A model generated the notes under the pieces. It saw only the letters and a program-made list of their open reading frames with translations, was not told the origin of the DNA and searched no databases. Below, piece by piece: positions 23,639 through 33,493 of a DNA stretch of 64,000 nucleotides (position 1 is its first letter; every line of letters starts with the position of its first letter). Position numbers and translations under genes: made by a program. Source of the DNA: Hydrogenophilales bacterium 28-61-23 (GTDB lineage: Bacteria; Pseudomonadota; Gammaproteobacteria; Burkholderiales; Thiobacillaceae). Location of the stretch: contig NCGJ01000004.1 of assembly GCA_002281555.1 (NCBI GenBank), forward strand, positions 214,363 through 278,362, written 5' to 3'.

Positions 23639-26143
23639 TCACTTCACCGTCACGAACATCGCATCCACGCTTTTGCCGTCCGCCGTTTGCAGGCTGATCC
23701 GATGCGGGCCGGGGCTGAGCGGCCAGAGCAGGCTGCCGTCGGCATCCAGCCAGGCCGGGTCGGCGGGTTTGTCGTCGACAAGCCAGATCAGGCCTTGGCC
23801 TGCGCCGGCGATGCTGAAGCGGACTTTCTGGCGCTCGGCCGGGATGTCGGGGTCGCGCGCCAGGATGGCGCCGTTGCCGGGGCCTTCGATGCGCACCGGC
23901 AGCGTTTCGCTTTGCGGCATGACGATGCGATCCAGCGCGGTGCCGGCCAGGAACAGTTCGCGCCGTTCCGGTTCTATCGGCGGTTCGAACCGCACCAGTC
24001 GGCTTTCCACACCGGGCGGCATTTTCGGTGGCTTGGCCGGTCGGCCGCTTTGCAGGCGGTTCATCACGGCTTGCCAGATCGGGGCGGCGCCGCTGATGCC
24101 GGAGACGTCGCGCATCGGCGTGCCAGATGCGTTGCCGACCCAGACGCCGACCGTGTAGCGATCCGTGTAGCCCAGGCACCAGTTGTCGCGCATGTCTTTG
24201 CTGGTGCCGGTTTTGACGGCGGCGTGGCCGATGGTTTCGAGCGGGCTGGACAGGCCGAAGGTGAGGCCGCGCGCGGATTTGTCGGCCAGGATGTCGCCGA
24301 CGATGTAGGCGCTGGCCTTCGATATCACGCGCTGGCCGCCAGCCTTCGCATTCTGGTTTGGCAGCCAGACCACCGGGCGCAGGACGCCGCCATTGGCCAG
24401 GCTGCGATAGGCGTTGGTCAGTTCCAGCAAGGTGACTTCGCCGCCACCCAGGGCGAGCGAGTAGCCGTAGAAGTCGCTGTCATGACTGAGGCTGGCGAGG
24501 CCCATGCGCTTGAGGCCGGCATGAAAGCGTTCCACGCCGAGCAGCAGCAGGGTGCGCACCGCCGGCACGTTGAGCGACGCGCCGAGGGCGGTGCGCGCGC
24601 TGACCCAGCCTTTGAAGTCACGTTCGTAGTTCTGCGGCACGTATTGGCCGATCGGCGTATCCAGCGCCAGCGGGCTGTCTTCCAGCGGCGAGGCGGCAGT
24701 GAGCAATCGACGTTCGATGGCCAGGCCGTACAGGAAGGGTTTCAGCGTCGAACCGGGCAGGCGCGGCGCGCTGACGCCATCCACCTCGGCGGCCTGCGAC
24801 GTGGTATCGCTGGAACCGGCCCAAGCCAGCACTTCGCCGCTGGCGTTGTCCAGCACCAGCACGGCGCCGTCCTCGACCTGGCGCTCGCGCAGCTCGACCA
24901 GGTGGCGCTTGAGTGTGTCGAGCACGAAGGCTTGCAGATCGGCATCCAGACTGGTGCGCAGGCTTTGGCCGGGCGCCAGGGTGACTCGCCGGGCCAGATG
25001 CGGCGCGAGTTGGTGGTCCATCTCAAGATGCGGACGCCGAACCAGCGCCGACAAGGCAACGCTGGAAACCAGCCGGCAATCGGTTCGGCCGATCTGGTGC
25101 GCCACGCCGCAGGCTCGCTTGGCGACCAGATTCGGCTTGGCGTTGGGGCCGCGCAGCAAGGCGGCCAACACGCTGGCTTCGGCCCGGTCGAGCCCGGACG
25201 GATGTTTGCCGAACAGGCCGCGCGAGGCGGCGGCGATGCCGGCCAGTTCGCCCCGGAAGTTGGCCAGGTTGAGGTAGGCCTCCAGGATCTGTTCCTTGCT
25301 CCAGCGTTTTTCCAGCTCGCGCGCCGCGCCGATCTGGCGCCATTTCTGATCCAGGCTGCGGCCGTCGGCGGCGCGATGCAGAGTCGGGTCGATCAGGCCG
25401 ACCAGTTGCATGGTCAGCGTCGAAGCGCCGCGCTGCCGATGCTCGACCAGATTGGTCCAGATCGCGCCGACCATCGCCTTCCAGTCGACCCCGGCGTGGC
25501 TCATGAAACGCTTGTCCTCGGACGCGATCAGCGCGGCGATCATGGCCGGCGAAAGATCGGCCAGACCGACCCAGGGCAGCCGCCGGCGCTCCTTGTCCAC
25601 CCGCACGCTTTGCAGCAAATGGCCGCGCCGGTCGAGCACCCAGGCCTCGGAAGAGATATGCGCGGCGCGCACTTCGGCGAAGCTGGGCTGGGCGGCCCGG
25701 GCCAGCGGCGCGGCAAGGCCGATGAACAGCAAAAACAAAACGAGCCAGTATGTAGGGCGGGAATCCCTTCCCGCCTGCAACGTCCGATTGCCTTTTTTGA
25801 TCGGTCGGCCAAAGCCGCCAGGGGGTAGTCGGCAAAGGGCAGCGGAGTCGTAGCGCCTTGGCGCGTACGAATCCGGCGTACCCCTTGCGGGTATTGCCGA
25901 CCTACGCTGGGTGGCGGCGGCGGGCGCGCATAGGCCGTACAAATCCGTAGGGCGGGAATCCCTTCCCGCCGTCAACGTCTGATTGCCTTTTTTGATCGGT
26001 CGGCCAAAGCCGCCAGGGGGTAGTCGGCAAAGGGCAGCGGAGTCGTAGCGCCTTGGCGCGTACGAATCCGGCATACCCCTTGCGGGTATTGCCGACCTTC
26101 GACAAGCGGGTTCATCGGCGGCGCGAAGACTGAAGCCGGTCAC
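23639..26143 (-). CDS. pbpC: Penicillin-binding protein 1C with repeat-derived N-terminal extension (834 aa)
   Basis: Bifunctional peptidoglycan synthase PbpC. One membrane helix (residues about 132-150, YWLVLFLLFIGLAAPLARA) precedes a GT51 glycosyltransferase domain (IASEDKRFMSHAGVDW, QRGASTLTMQLVGL). The transpeptidase follows, with SxxK in LPGSTLKPFLYGLA and a KTGTSKDMRDNWCLGY motif, then a C-terminal BiPBP_C-like domain. PbpC works with the alpha-2-macroglobulin YfaS encoded just upstream; GTG 26143 overlaps that gene's TGA, so translation is coupled. The unusual part is residues 1-131: two repeats with period 65 residues, translated from two 152-bp genomic repeats. Normal PbpC has only a short cytoplasmic tail there. 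The insertion kept the frame, so the protein may still work, but a later start cannot be excluded. Confidence 0.87.
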   Translation of the reverse strand: MTGFSLRAADEPACRRSAIPARGMPDSYAPRRYDSAALCRLPPGGFGRPIKKGNQTLTAGRDSRPTDLYGLCAPAAATQRRSAIPARGTPDSYAPRRYDSAALCRLPPGGFGRPIKKGNRTLQAGRDSRPTYWLVLFLLFIGLAAPLARAAQPSFAEVRAAHISSEAWVLDRRGHLLQSVRVDKERRRLPWVGLADLSPAMIAALIASEDKRFMSHAGVDWKAMVGAIWTNLVEHRQRGASTLTMQLVGLIDPTLHRAADGRSLDQKWRQIGAARELEKRWSKEQILEAYLNLANFRGELAGIAAASRGLFGKHPSGLDRAEASVLAALLRGPNAKPNLVAKRACGVAHQIGRTDCRLVSSVALSALVRRPHLEMDHQLAPHLARRVTLAPGQSLRTSLDADLQAFVLDTLKRHLVELRERQVEDGAVLVLDNASGEVLAWAGSSDTTSQAAEVDGVSAPRLPGSTLKPFLYGLAIERRLLTAASPLEDSPLALDTPIGQYVPQNYERDFKGWVSARTALGASLNVPAVRTLLLLGVERFHAGLKRMGLASLSHDSDFYGYSLALGGGEVTLLELTNAYRSLANGGVLRPVVWLPNQNAKAGGQRVISKASAYIVGDILADKSARGLTFGLSSPLETIGHAAVKTGTSKDMRDNWCLGYTDRYTVGVWVGNASGTPMRDVSGISGAAPIWQAVMNRLQSGRPAKPPKMPPGVESRLVRFEPPIEPERRELFLAGTALDRIVMPQSETLPVRIEGPGNGAILARDPDIPAERQKVRFSIAGAGQGLIWLVDDKPADPAWLDADGSLLWPLSPGPHRISLQTADGKSVDAMFVTVK
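25752..25903. repeat. 152-bp repeat, copy 1, inside pbpC
   Basis: Begins with the short palindrome GTAGGGCGGGAATCCC..., continues through a GGTCGGCCAAAGCCGCC segment, and ends in a second inverted structure running from TAGTCGGCAAAGGGCAGCGG to GGGTATTGCCGACCT. Copy 2 is 195 bp away and nearly identical. Confidence 0.9.
25947..26098. repeat. 152-bp repeat, copy 2, inside pbpC
   Basis: Direct repeat of 25752-25903 with only a few mismatches, for example CGTC instead of TGCA after the first palindrome and GGCATACC instead of GGCGTACC. The 195-bp period is 65 codons, so both copies are read in one frame as part of the N-terminus encoded at 23639-26143. A 43-bp unrelated spacer separates the copies. 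Confidence 0.9.
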
Positions 26144-29100
26144 GGCCGCACTTCCATATCCGCCAGCGGCATTTCGCCGAACAGTTCCGGCGCATACATG
26201 GCTTCGACCCGCGCGCTGGGCAGGTTGAAGCGGCCTTCGTTGTTCAGGCGCAGGGTGTATTCGAGCGTGAACTGGCCTTTCGGCACGAAGCTGTAATAGG
26301 CGCGGAAGCTGTCGTGGGTGCGTTCTTCATACGCCGGCCAGACCCAGCCCTCGCGTTTCTCGCCTTGCGCCAGCAGCGCGGATTCGCCGCCCAGGCCGGT
26401 GCCGAGAATGGTGGCGCCGGACGGGATCGGATCGAGCAGCGCGACCCAGCCCATGTCGGTCTGGGCATCCACGCTCAGCGTCACCCGCAGCACGTCGCCG
26501 CGATGCCAGACGCCGGGCTGGCGCTGCTCGATCGGCGTCACCGCGCGGGCGATGCGGTAGCCGGCATTGAGCGGCAGTTTGAGCGGGATGGCGGCCTGGC
26601 TGGACAGCGTCAGCCACGGCTTGCCCTGGCCCTGATGGTTCGCTTTCAGCATCTGCTGGCCGACCGGCCAGGGCAGCAGGCCGGTGCCGCTGGCGGATTT
26701 GCCCCAATCCTGCCGGTCGCTCTTTTCGCCCAGGCTGACTTGGGTGACACCGCTGACGGCAACCTTTTCCAGCTTTTCCGAGAAGCGCTTGGTCGCCAGC
26801 ACGCCCCAGGCGTTGGCTACCGTGGTGTTCCAGTAGCCATGCCGCTGGCGCGCCAGCGAGCCGCGCATCAGCCGGCCCAGGTCGGCGGCCGACCAGGCTT
26901 CGTCGCCCAGCGCCGCCAGGATCATGCGGTTGGCATTGCTGTCACCGTTGACCATCAGCCACCACCAGTTGTCGGTGCGCTCGCTGGAGAAGCCCATCGC
27001 GGTGCCGGAGAAATTGAGCCGGGCGCGCAGGATGCCGCGCGCTTCCTTGAGGCGCTGGTCGCGTTCCGGCAGGTTCGCGTTGCGCGCCAGCAGATTGGCC
27101 CAGTCGATCACGGCCGAGGTCGGCCACAGGTTGGGCGTCAGGCTGAAGCTGTCCAGCCAGTTGGGCTGGATTTCCGCGTTGGCGTCCACCCCGGCGTAGC
27201 GCGACAGCGCTTCCATGGCGGCCAGCTTGCGCACCGCCAGATCGGCGGTCTTGAGCGCGGAATCGCGCAGCACGCGGCCTTCGATGAAGCCCTTCAGGCC
27301 TTCGCTCATGCGCGCGCGGCTGGCCTCGGGAATTTCATAGCCGGCTTCGGCGCTGACCGCGAGCAGATAGGCGGTCAGCGTATCGCTGCCCTCGCGCAGG
27401 TCGGGCCAGAATTTGGCCAGGCCGTCGGCGTCCAGATAGGCCGGCAGACTGGCGGCGATGGCCCGCCAAGCGGCTTCATCCTCGCGCGCAATGGCCTTGG
27501 AGGTTTGCTGTTCCAGACAAGTCCACGGGTAGTAATCCATGAACTCGCGCACGCCGGCCAGATCGCCGGCCAGGCTGGCCTGGTACTTGAGGCCGATGCC
27601 GCCGCGCCCCGGAATCGCGTCGTCCGGACGCTGCACCGGCACATTCCAGGCTTCGCCCAATTGCGCCAGCGTGGCCTGGAAAGTGCGCACCGGCACCGCT
27701 TCCTTGACCATTTGTTTGATGCGCAGCCGGTCCGTGGCTCCTTTGCCGGGTTCCGCGCCACGCTCGCTGGCGACCAGTTCCCAGTCCAGCTTGTCGACAT
27801 TGAACGGCACTTCCACCGGCAGGGCGACCTCGCGGCCCTGGCCGGGATCGAGGTGTTCGCCGCGCGTGGCCAGGGTCTGGCCGTTCAGGCGCGGCGCCAG
27901 GTCGACATCCATGGCGCGGTCGCTGGTGTTGCGCAGCGTGAAATAGACCTTGAGCCGGTCGCCTTCGCGCACCAGCGGCGCCGCGCCGGACAGGATTTGC
28001 AGGTCTTGCGTCACCGCGACAGCGGTTTCGCCGCTGCCGAAACGGCCGACATTGGCGTTGGCCACGGCGACGATGCGGAAGCGGGTCAGGCTGTCGTTGA
28101 GCGGCACCTCGACCTGGGCTTCGCCCTGTTCGTCGAGCTTGACCCGCGCGCGCCAGAAAATGCGCGTATCGAACAGTTCGCGCGCCGGGCCGCTGGCGCC
28201 GCCGCCGCCGCCGGTCGCCACCGCCTTGCGGCCGTAGTGGCGTTTGCCGACCACCTGCATCTGCGCGGTGCTGGTGGTCACCGCGATGCCGCGCCGCTGC
28301 ATCATCGCGTCGAGCAGTTTCCAGCTGGTATTGGGCGCCAGTTCGAGCAGGCCTTCATCCACCGCCGCCAGCGCGATCTCCGCGTTCTTGCCGGGCAGAC
28401 TGCCGTCAGGTCGGCGCACCTGCACCTTCACTTTGACCTTCTCGCGGGTGCGATAGCTGGCTTTGTCCGTCTCCAGTTTGACCTTGAGCGCATAGCCCGA
28501 CCAGCCGGTCTGGATTTCGGCCACGCCCATGCGGAAAGCGGGTTTGCCCAGATCGACCATGGCGGTCGGCTGCACGCCGCCGACGCGGCCGCGCACGGCC
28601 AGAGCGCTGACGAAGATGTTGGGGCCGTACTCCGGTTTGAGCGGCACTTCGATCACCGGGTTATCGCGCTTGACCTCGACGACCCAGGCGTCCAGCACGC
28701 CCTCGCGCTCGACGCTGACCAGCACATGCGCGGCGGGGAACGGCATGCGCAGATGGAAACGGGCCACAACCGGGTGCTCCTTATCGCCGATCTCGTAATG
28801 GCGCCGCTCGGGGATCAGATCCATGCGGTCGTTGTCGGAGGCGTCGACCCAGCCGTCGCCGTCCGGCACCCAGAAATCGCGCTGGGCGTAGCTCGGGCTG
28901 TTGTCGGCGTCTTTCGCCTCGGCCTCGAAGATCAGGCTGCCGGTGGCGGCGCTCTTCGTCTCGCAGAAGAACAGGCCGCGCGCGTCGGTGATGCCGGCGC
29001 AGGTTTCCGGCAGGGCCTTGATTTCCTCGCCGTGTTCGTAGGCGTAGAAGCCGCCGATCACCCGTTTGCGATACGAATACCAGTTGCGCTGATACAGCCG

Positions 29101-31938
29101 GCCCTGCACCGCGACGCCGGCCTGAAGCTTGCCGGCGCTATCCAGCGCGATGATGCGGAAACGCTGCTCGGCCTTGGCCTGCACCCAGGAATCGGGCTGC
29201 ACGCCGAGCAGCAGCTTGGACGGATAGATCGGCACGCGCACGGCGGCGCTGCGGGTTTCGCCGTTGGCGTCGCGATATTCGGCCTCGGCGCGCAGTTCGC
29301 GCGGCGTGTCGGAGCGCGGCAGATCCCGCCAACCGGCGCGGACGCCGCCGCTGGCGTCGAGCTTCAGTTTCAGCGTTTTCAGTGGCTTGATGCCGGCAAT
29401 GGCGGCCGGCGACGGCATGTCCTCATCAGTCTCGTAGTTGCCGATCATCCATTCGGCATGTTCGTCCTGCCGGCCGACCTTGACCCGGCCGTTGGCGAAG
29501 CTGGCGTCTTCGTAGTCGGGGAAATTCGGCTGGAACGGCTGCAACTGGCCGCGCAGCGTCACCGGCATCTGGCTGGCCGCGCCGCCGGCCAGATATTCGG
29601 CCTGCAGGTCGAGCTTGATCTCGCTCGGGTTGACCGCCTGGGCCGGGCCGCTCAGGCGGGCACGCACGGTCGGCACCCGGTAGCTGGCGACGCGGAATTC
29701 GCCGGCATTGAGTTGTTCCTGCTCGCGGCCACGAAGTTTGTGCGGTATCAGGATGTCGTAGCGGCCCTGTTTGGCCTCCTTGGGCAGGCTGTACTTCAGC
29801 TCGGCGATGCCCTGTCCATCCCACTTCACCGGCAGCTTGACCTCCTCGCCGCTGCCCTGGTGGCGCAGGATGATCTCGTCGCCCAGGCGGGGCGCATCGA
29901 CATAGCCGAAGCCGAGCGACTTCTTGCGCCGCACGAAAAACTTCATCGCGACTTCCTCGCCGGGCCGGAACAGGCTGCGGTCGAGCACCGCGTGGGCGAC
30001 GAACGGGCCCTGCCAGTCGGCCTGGTACAGATTGAAACGCCAGGGCGAGATGCCCTCGCCCCAGTTCGACAACAGGAAACTGAAATCGCCCGCCTTACTG
30101 GCGGTGACGAAGAACTGCCGGTCGTATTGATCCACGCAACCGGGCAGGCTGCCCTCCTCCGGCAATTCCTCCTTGATGCGCAAAATACCCTGCGCATCGG
30201 TGCGCCCTTTGGCATGGATGCGGTTCGAGCAATCGCGCACCGCCACCTCCGCGTCGGCCACCGGCTGGCCGCTATCCAGATGGGTGACCCAGACCAGGGA
30301 AGATTCGTCGCCGCGTTTGAAATGCACGGCAAGGTTGGTGACCAGCGCGGTGGCGCGCACATGGTAGGGCTTGCGCCGGTCCATCAGCGCTTCGCCCAAG
30401 CGCGGGCTGGCCACCTCGACGATATGGAAACCGGCGCCGGGCAGCGGAATGCCCATGACTTCGGTTTCCTTGTCCGGCAACGGCTTGGGCAAGGCATAGG
30501 CGGTGATCTTGTGGCGCGGCTCGAAGATCGAATCCTCGGCGCCGAAATGAGCGATCGGGGTGTAATCCTTTTCCTTGTCGAGGTCGCCGTAAGTGTTCAC
30601 GGCCATCGCATTGATGCGCCGCATCCATTCGATGATCTCGACCGGGTTTTGCGTGATCAGGCGCTCGGCGTTGAACTGGGCGCGGCGCTGGCTGAGCGTG
30701 TCGACATAGCGCACCGTCAGTGGCAAGAGCGGCTCGGCATTGAGTTCGTAGATGCCGAAATCGCTGGCGAACCTGGCCAGCGGCGGCGCCAGATCGGTCT
30801 TCAGTTTGAGCGGAAAACTGCCCGCGTTGACCAGGCCGCGGCCGTCCTGGTCTTTCAATTTTGCCGGCAGACTGAGCACGAAATTGGCGTATTCGGGGAA
30901 CGGCCCGGAGAAGCTGAGCGACTGGGTGTAGCCGGATTTACGGTCGTCATCGCTAATCTTGCCGCGCCAGACTTTCTTGCCGCTGGTGAGCTTGATCGAC
31001 GCGGCGGTTTTCACGGCGACCGGCGCGGAAAATTCCAGCCGCATCGGCAACACCGGCAGACACGGACGACGCGGATTCAGCTTGTCGCAATGCAGACGGG
31101 CGCTGAAATCAGGCCGCGTCCGAAACGCCAAAGTCTGCTCTGCGCTACTGGCAATGCCGGTGGACGACACAATGCCCGCCGCCCAGACCAGGCTGACCAC
31201 CTTGTTCGCCGGCAGACGCCGGCCACAGCGGGCGACCAGCACCGGCGCATCCGGCTTGGTGGCCGCGCGCAACAGCGTCTCACGGCTGCTGCCAGTGCGG
31301 GCGTCGACCAGATACAGGCTATGGCGCTCGGCCAGCACCGAAAGATAGCCCTGGAAGAAGTTCTGGCTGGCCGCCAGCACCTTGGCCTTGTCTTCCCCGG
31401 TCAGCAACTGGGCCGGAATTTTCTCCGCCACACCCTCCGCCACGCACCAGAAATGGCCGCCGATGCTGGCCTCGCGCACCGGCGCATCCAGGCCCAGCAT
31501 GAACACCTGATCCTCGCCGATCTGTTCGCCCTCGGACGGAATCGTCAGCAGAATCGCCGGCCCGCCGGTGGAAAAACCGAATTTCGCCGGCACCAGCGCC
31601 TCGCCGGCCAGGCCCTTGGCGTCCTTCGCCAGGCTGAAGCTGCATTCGACGCCGGCCGGCAGATCGTGCTCGAAGTCGTAGACCCAATTGCGGTTGTCGA
31701 TCCAACGGCCCTTGCCTGGGATTTTGTTATTGGCTGCGCAATCGACCTGAAACGGATCGGCCAGACGCGGATCGCCCAGCGGCACCATATCGACATCGAA
31801 GCGCGCGCTGACCTGACGCACGCCCTTGACCTCGCCCTGCGGAGAAAATGACTCGACCCCGGCGGCCCCGGCTAGCGCGGGGATCAGACTGGCAAGAAAA
31901 ATCGACGATAAAAAAACCGAAACGACGCGACGAAACAT
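26140..31938 (-). CDS. Bacterial alpha-2-macroglobulin, YfaS type (1932 aa)
   Basis: A very large periplasmic or lipid-proximal protease trap. It has a signal peptide (MFRRVVSVFLSSIFLASLIPALAGA) and a long array of MG-type beta-sandwich domains, for example RSLFRPGEEVAMKFFVRRK. A helical thioester domain carries an intact CLEQ motif at about residues 1474-1477 (TCLEQQTSKA), so covalent capture of attacking proteases is expected. The length is close to that of large-type YfaS proteins. ATG 31938 is preferred over 31971 because it starts the signal peptide and follows AGGGAG. Its stop overlaps the GTG of pbpC. This is the classical pairing in which the macroglobulin protects the periplasm while PbpC repairs peptidoglycan after envelope breach. 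Confidence 0.92.
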   Translation of the reverse strand: MFRRVVSVFLSSIFLASLIPALAGAAGVESFSPQGEVKGVRQVSARFDVDMVPLGDPRLADPFQVDCAANNKIPGKGRWIDNRNWVYDFEHDLPAGVECSFSLAKDAKGLAGEALVPAKFGFSTGGPAILLTIPSEGEQIGEDQVFMLGLDAPVREASIGGHFWCVAEGVAEKIPAQLLTGEDKAKVLAASQNFFQGYLSVLAERHSLYLVDARTGSSRETLLRAATKPDAPVLVARCGRRLPANKVVSLVWAAGIVSSTGIASSAEQTLAFRTRPDFSARLHCDKLNPRRPCLPVLPMRLEFSAPVAVKTAASIKLTSGKKVWRGKISDDDRKSGYTQSLSFSGPFPEYANFVLSLPAKLKDQDGRGLVNAGSFPLKLKTDLAPPLARFASDFGIYELNAEPLLPLTVRYVDTLSQRRAQFNAERLITQNPVEIIEWMRRINAMAVNTYGDLDKEKDYTPIAHFGAEDSIFEPRHKITAYALPKPLPDKETEVMGIPLPGAGFHIVEVASPRLGEALMDRRKPYHVRATALVTNLAVHFKRGDESSLVWVTHLDSGQPVADAEVAVRDCSNRIHAKGRTDAQGILRIKEELPEEGSLPGCVDQYDRQFFVTASKAGDFSFLLSNWGEGISPWRFNLYQADWQGPFVAHAVLDRSLFRPGEEVAMKFFVRRKKSLGFGYVDAPRLGDEIILRHQGSGEEVKLPVKWDGQGIAELKYSLPKEAKQGRYDILIPHKLRGREQEQLNAGEFRVASYRVPTVRARLSGPAQAVNPSEIKLDLQAEYLAGGAASQMPVTLRGQLQPFQPNFPDYEDASFANGRVKVGRQDEHAEWMIGNYETDEDMPSPAAIAGIKPLKTLKLKLDASGGVRAGWRDLPRSDTPRELRAEAEYRDANGETRSAAVRVPIYPSKLLLGVQPDSWVQAKAEQRFRIIALDSAGKLQAGVAVQGRLYQRNWYSYRKRVIGGFYAYEHGEEIKALPETCAGITDARGLFFCETKSAATGSLIFEAEAKDADNSPSYAQRDFWVPDGDGWVDASDNDRMDLIPERRHYEIGDKEHPVVARFHLRMPFPAAHVLVSVEREGVLDAWVVEVKRDNPVIEVPLKPEYGPNIFVSALAVRGRVGGVQPTAMVDLGKPAFRMGVAEIQTGWSGYALKVKLETDKASYRTREKVKVKVQVRRPDGSLPGKNAEIALAAVDEGLLELAPNTSWKLLDAMMQRRGIAVTTSTAQMQVVGKRHYGRKAVATGGGGGASGPARELFDTRIFWRARVKLDEQGEAQVEVPLNDSLTRFRIVAVANANVGRFGSGETAVAVTQDLQILSGAAPLVREGDRLKVYFTLRNTSDRAMDVDLAPRLNGQTLATRGEHLDPGQGREVALPVEVPFNVDKLDWELVASERGAEPGKGATDRLRIKQMVKEAVPVRTFQATLAQLGEAWNVPVQRPDDAIPGRGGIGLKYQASLAGDLAGVREFMDYYPWTCLEQQTSKAIAREDEAAWRAIAASLPAYLDADGLAKFWPDLREGSDTLTAYLLAVSAEAGYEIPEASRARMSEGLKGFIEGRVLRDSALKTADLAVRKLAAMEALSRYAGVDANAEIQPNWLDSFSLTPNLWPTSAVIDWANLLARNANLPERDQRLKEARGILRARLNFSGTAMGFSSERTDNWWWLMVNGDSNANRMILAALGDEAWSAADLGRLMRGSLARQRHGYWNTTVANAWGVLATKRFSEKLEKVAVSGVTQVSLGEKSDRQDWGKSASGTGLLPWPVGQQMLKANHQGQGKPWLTLSSQAAIPLKLPLNAGYRIARAVTPIEQRQPGVWHRGDVLRVTLSVDAQTDMGWVALLDPIPSGATILGTGLGGESALLAQGEKREGWVWPAYEERTHDSFRAYYSFVPKGQFTLEYTLRLNNEGRFNLPSARVEAMYAPELFGEMPLADMEVRP

Positions 31939-32082
31939 GAACCACTCCCTGGTATGTAACAGCCTCGACAAAGCATATCAGAGCCCGGCGTCAGGCTGGA
32001 TGCGGCGAAACACGCCGAATGAAGGTGTTCTTCCGCACCCCGATCAAGGCAGTGACTGACACGCCACAGGCTTGGCCGCCGT

Positions 32083-32511
32083 TCACTTGAACATGAGCAG
32101 CCCTACACCCAGGACGATCGCGGCGGCGCCGAGGGCTTGAGTGAGCCCTAGCTGCTCACCCAGGATAAAGTAGGCGAGGAGCGCCGCCACCAAGGGATAG
32201 GCCCCGGATACAGCCAGGACAACGCCGGAGCTAAGACCGGGGAATGACATGGCTTTTATCAAAAAGATGTTTCCTACCGCTCCACTCACGGCGACTAGGA
32301 CAAGCCACGGAATATTTCCGCCGATCTTCTCGAGCGGAAACGCTTCTGCGCGGGCCAGCGCGATCAATGCAGATATGGCCGCGCCAAAGAGCATGATCAA
32401 AGAAACTGCCCACTCCCCCTGGATTTCCTTGATCGACAGCAGCTTGAACGAAAATCCCCATATGCCATAGAGCAGCAGGGATAGCAGGGCTAGCGTTAAT
32501 CCTTGAGTCAT
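32083..32511 (-). CDS. EamA-domain half transporter (142 aa)
   Basis: A single EamA/DMT domain of about five hydrophobic helices: LTLALLSLLLYGIWGFSFKL at the start, then SLIMLFGAAISALIAL, WLVLVAVSGAVGNIFLIKA, GVVLAVSGAYPLVAALLAYF and a final AAAIVLGVGLLMF. The conserved LGE between helices four and five (FILGEQLGLTQ) is kept. Full-length drug/metabolite transporters have two such halves; a single-half protein must act as a dimer, as in the small multidrug resistance family. The substrate is unknown. The gene is isolated, with no operon partner visible. Confidence 0.8.
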   Translation of the reverse strand: MTQGLTLALLSLLLYGIWGFSFKLLSIKEIQGEWAVSLIMLFGAAISALIALARAEAFPLEKIGGNIPWLVLVAVSGAVGNIFLIKAMSFPGLSSGVVLAVSGAYPLVAALLAYFILGEQLGLTQALGAAAIVLGVGLLMFK

Positions 32512-32698
32512 TCCCGATCCATACCAAATTCAGAAGCCCGCCTGAGTAGCACGAAGACTCCGAAACACGCAATCAGACGTGGAGACTCGGCCTCATCCGG
32601 CAGGGTACCAACGCCACCGGCGTCAGGTCCCGGATTACGTACTGCGGTGGATGACGATGGACCCGGTTAATGCAAGCCGACGCGCGGCGCCTTCCGCG

Positions 32699-33493
32699 CT
32701 ACACGCGCCAACGACGGGCAGCGAAACTTACCAAGCCGATTCCGGCCAGCATCAAGGCATAAGTTTCAGGCTCAGGCACGGCGGCAACGGCTACGAGATG
32801 GTATTCGAACACGCCTTGAACGGCGCTAAAGTCGGTAGGCAAGGCAGGAGGTTCGACCGTGCCAGGCAAGCTCAGCACCATCGGGGAAAAATAACTGGAA
32901 ACCAAACCGTGTACAGCCAGAATATTTCCTTGCAGGGTACCGTTATCTTCCCGAGTCGGCCCCCTTTGCCAACCTGAACATGATGAACTCCAACCTGGGG
33001 GATCAGCGAAATTGTGATCAAAACAAGGGTTGCTGCTGTAGCTGACTGCCTGCCCGAATTGAGCAAAGAAGGTGGGCAAGCCGAACGCCGCATAACTCGG
33101 GGCATCTGTGGCGATCTGTATCTGCGAAGTGAAAAGACGACTCCGGTCCCAATCCCATTCGGATGGAACGGTTTCCATATTGAAAGCGCCAGCCAGACTG
33201 AAGGTGGTCTGCGTCCAGTGCAACTCCAAATTGAAGGCCGCCGGTTGCGGCTCGCCACCTTCAACAGTGAAAATCGGTTCACTGCCGCTGCCCTTCGTCC
33301 AGTTGGCAACATAGGCTTTCACGTAGCTCTGTGAAGGATCAATGACGAACGTTTCCGTATGGGAAGGCCGAGAAAGTGGAACCGGGGTGAAGTCGGGAAA
33401 CTGCGGCAGTGGGGGTAGAGCAAAACCGGACTGCTCTGCATGAACCGGCAGTGTGAGGCAGGATATCGCTGCAAAAAGAATGATGTGTTTCAT
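32699..33493 (-). CDS. PEP-CTERM sorting domain protein (264 aa)
   Basis: Signal peptide (MKHIILFAAISCLTLPVHA), a middle domain with no recognised family, and the sorting signal VPEPETYALMLAGIGLVSF followed by a basic end (ARRWRV). It is not closely similar to the two tandem PEP-CTERM proteins at 1599-3037 outside the C-terminal anchor. It stands alone on the minus strand. About 309 bases upstream, up to the gene at 33803, contain no gene or clear regulatory signal that I can see. Expected to be exported and processed by an exosortase encoded elsewhere; function unknown. Confidence 0.83.
   Translation of the reverse strand: MKHIILFAAISCLTLPVHAEQSGFALPPLPQFPDFTPVPLSRPSHTETFVIDPSQSYVKAYVANWTKGSGSEPIFTVEGGEPQPAAFNLELHWTQTTFSLAGAFNMETVPSEWDWDRSRLFTSQIQIATDAPSYAAFGLPTFFAQFGQAVSYSSNPCFDHNFADPPGWSSSCSGWQRGPTREDNGTLQGNILAVHGLVSSYFSPMVLSLPGTVEPPALPTDFSAVQGVFEYHLVAVAAVPEPETYALMLAGIGLVSFAARRWRV

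Noticed and set aside
26314..31851. Open frame of 1845 codons on the plus strand, antisense to the alpha-2-macroglobulin gene
   Set aside because: It is a mirror of a GC-rich gene: stop codons are rare opposite codons with G or C in third position. The protein has no domain, while the minus strand has a signal peptide and thioester motif. The same applies to long antisense frames over the decarboxylase, phosphoketolase and SNF2 genes.
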